A stretch of DNA of 64,000 bases from QFNR01 sp043842855 (GTDB lineage Bacteria; Pseudomonadota; Gammaproteobacteria; Burkholderiales; Neisseriaceae): assembly GCA_043842855.1 (NCBI GenBank), contig JBBPJF010000003.1:124001-188000 (forward strand). The letters run 5' to 3'. The notes below the pieces were generated by a model, which saw only the letters and a program-made list of their open reading frames with translations, had not been told where the DNA came from and did no database searches. The position numbers were made by a program, and so were the translations under genes. Below are positions 62,365-64,000 of the stretch, in pieces; within the stretch, counting starts at the first letter, position 1, and every line of letters begins with the position of its first letter.

Positions 62365-63813
62365 CTAAAAGCAGCCTGTTTTTTCTAGTCCTATTTCTTT
62401 GTCAGTAATATATCTTCCATCAAAACAGGAAGTATCTAAGTCTTTAATATTAGGATTTAAACGCCTTATTACTTTAATGAGTTCCTGTAAATCTTGAAAA
62501 AATAAACCATCTACTCCTATGGCCTCAGCAATTTCTTTTACAGTACGTCCATTAGCAATAAGTTCTTCCTTAGAAGGCATGTCAATTCCATAAATATTTG
62601 GGTATCTGACTTCTGGAGCTGCAGAAGCCATTAAGACACGCTTAGCTCCAGCCAATCTTGCCATTTGAACAATCTCACAGCTAGTATTTCCTCGCACAAT
62701 TGAATCATCCACCAGCAGCACACTTTTATTTCTAAACTCTATTTCTACAGTACTTAATTTATGTTTGATTGAACGCTTACGAACCGCTTGCCCGGGCATA
62801 ATAAAAGTACGTCCTATATAACGATTTTTAATCAATCCTTCTCGGTATGGGATACCAAGATGTTGAGCCAGTTGTAGCGCAATGGGTCGACTAGTATCTG
62901 GAACGGGCATCACTACATCAATAGGCTCCTGAATTTCCTTCTTTACCTTTTCAGCTAGCGTAATCCCCATATCTAAACGTGCTTGATAGACCAATACCCC
63001 ATTGACCACTGAATCAGGACGCGAAAAATAGACATACTCAAATAAGCAAGGAGTCAAAAGTGCATTCCCTGTACAGGGATAGGTATGTAAATTTCCTTCA
63101 AAATCAATGAAAATTACCTCTCCAGGTTGCAAATCCCTCACCAGAGTAAAATCAAGATGGGCCAAGGCTACTGATTCAGAAGCGACCGCATAATCGGTTC
63201 CACCTTTAGGGCTTTCTCTCTTACCGAGTACCAGTGGACGAATACCAAAGGGATCCCTAAAAGCCAACATGCCGTGACCTGCAATCATAGCTATGACCGC
63301 GTATCCTCCCCGTACACGATTATGCACACAATTGATCGCTTTAAATAAATTCTCTTGACTAAGTCTACCACCTACTACGAACCTTTCCAGTTCGTGAGCT
63401 AGAACATTCAATAGCAATTCCGAATCAGAAGTAGTATTAATGTGTCTTAAGTCGTGATGGACGACATCACGAAGCAATTTGGGCACATTAACCAAATTAC
63501 CATTATGTGCGAGTGCAATACCGAAGGGTGAGTTCACATAGAAAGGCTGTGCTTCTTCATTAAGCGCTGCGTTTTTACAGCCAGCGGTGGGATAACGCAC
63601 ATGAGCAATACCAAACTGTCCTACCAAACGGCGCATATCTCGAGTTCTAAAAACATCTCTCACTAAACCTGGCCCTTTGTGAGTATAAAAACTTGAACCG
63701 TCCGTAGTTAAAATACCTGCTGCATCTTGCCCTCGATGTTGTAACATTTGCAGCCCATCGTATAACTCTTGATTGACTGCAGCATGACTCATGATTCCTA
63801 ATACACCACACAT
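62365..63813 (-). CDS. purF: Amidophosphoribosyltransferase
   Basis: First committed step of purine synthesis, making phosphoribosylamine from PRPP and glutamine. Catalytic Cys2 follows the initiator (MCGVLGIM), the glutaminase domain has HRGQDAAGI and AHNGNLVN, and the PRPP loop is VLLVDDSIVRGNTS. 482 residues, near the 500 of relatives; the C-terminus is a little short. GGGGGAAG precedes the ATG. It follows cvpA, the conserved partner. Confidence 0.95.
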   Translation of the reverse strand: MCGVLGIMSHAAVNQELYDGLQMLQHRGQDAAGILTTDGSSFYTHKGPGLVRDVFRTRDMRRLVGQFGIAHVRYPTAGCKNAALNEEAQPFYVNSPFGIALAHNGNLVNVPKLLRDVVHHDLRHINTTSDSELLLNVLAHELERFVVGGRLSQENLFKAINCVHNRVRGGYAVIAMIAGHGMLAFRDPFGIRPLVLGKRESPKGGTDYAVASESVALAHLDFTLVRDLQPGEVIFIDFEGNLHTYPCTGNALLTPCLFEYVYFSRPDSVVNGVLVYQARLDMGITLAEKVKKEIQEPIDVVMPVPDTSRPIALQLAQHLGIPYREGLIKNRYIGRTFIMPGQAVRKRSIKHKLSTVEIEFRNKSVLLVDDSIVRGNTSCEIVQMARLAGAKRVLMASAAPEVRYPNIYGIDMPSKEELIANGRTVKEIAEAIGVDGLFFQDLQELIKVIRRLNPNIKDLDTSCFDGRYITDKEIGLEKTGCF

Positions 63814-63850
63814 ACGTCTTCCCCCTTAGAATGAGCACTCGAGTAAACTG

Positions 63851-64000
63851 CTAAAACTGTTCCCAATGACTTATTAGTTCTGTTCTTTGTTTCAACCTAG
63901 GCAACACTCGAATGAGCAAGTTATTTACATAAGGTAATAAAACTGATTCTTGCCAAACTTTTGTCTGTGTAGCTGGAGTATGACTTAGTAGAAAAACTAC
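63851..64000 (-). CDS. cvpA: Colicin V production protein CvpA, 3' end only (runs off the window)
   Basis: The last 49 codons of a minus-strand gene that enters from the right edge and stops at 63851. The residues (VVFLLSHTPATQTKVWQESVLLPYVNNLL...) fit the CvpA C-terminus, where a xxLPxTxxWxxSxLxPxxxxL pattern is typical. It lies 37 bases upstream of purF on the same strand, the standard cvpA-purF order, which is the main support. Inner-membrane protein; partial, so the rest could not be checked. Confidence 0.72.
   Translation of the reverse strand, partial: VVFLLSHTPATQTKVWQESVLLPYVNNLLIRVLPRLKQRTELISHWEQF

Noticed and set aside
1..64000. CRISPR array, prophage or defence island
   Set aside because: No regularly spaced repeats, phage structural genes or recognisable defence proteins; TnpB belongs to the IS element and recBC is a housekeeping repair system.

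Overview
The window looks like chromosome of a rather AT-rich proteobacterium, most likely gamma- (possibly beta-) proteobacterial. Pointers are recC-recB, IHF beta next to rpsA and cmk, the lptE-holA pair, HrpA, rnc-era, cvpA-purF and gatCAB. A decayed permease, a frameshifted tnpB inside an IS200/IS605-type element, and several gene-free stretches of 300-800 bases point to genome erosion of the kind seen in host-associated lineages. That lifestyle is an inference; no gene here proves it. No CRISPR array, prophage, secretion system or rRNA was found.

Layout. 0-3.2 kb (minus strand): a compact run of nucleoside hydrolase, DUF1289 protein, rfbB and rfbC. rfbD lies 56 kb away at 58.4 kb and no rfbA is seen. 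3.4-10.4 kb: a GntR/FCD regulator facing a three-gene minus-strand operon of urea carboxylase, allophanate hydrolase and biotin ligase BirA. This is a self-contained urea (or guanidine) nitrogen module with its own biotinylating enzyme. 10.4-16.1 kb: an eroded, low-coding region with two DUF805 membrane proteins, a remnant LysP-like permease and an IS605-type element (intact tnpA, frameshifted tnpB). Two tRNA genes (Arg-ACG, Glu-TTC) end this region.

16.5-35.7 kb is housekeeping: rnc-era; then on the minus strand rarA-gatCAB-lptE-holA, leuA with a phosphopantetheinyl transferase, cmk-rpsA-ihfB, tig-clpP-clpX-trxA, and a PanP-like decarboxylase. 36-46 kb mixes tRNA-Ala(GGC), a GlsB/YeaQ membrane protein, an Ogt-type methyltransferase, a TraB/GumN lipoprotein, an NTF2-like protein, a GDSL-esterase autotransporter, HrpA and a small Thr/Pro-rich lipoprotein.

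46.3-64 kb: prfA, then recC-recB with no recD, an unrecognised membrane protein and recA (a recombination cluster), gamma carbonic anhydrase, ppx/gppA-rfbD, a YrdC-domain protein, grxD, a NUDIX hydrolase, purF, and the 3' end of cvpA running off the right edge.

Most of the window is ordinary. The items most worth a second look are the urea carboxylase/BirA operon, the recC-recB-membrane protein-recA cluster lacking recD, the frameshifted TnpB element with its possible guide-RNA region, and the autotransporter esterase. All calls are from reading the sequence. No database search or alignment was run.
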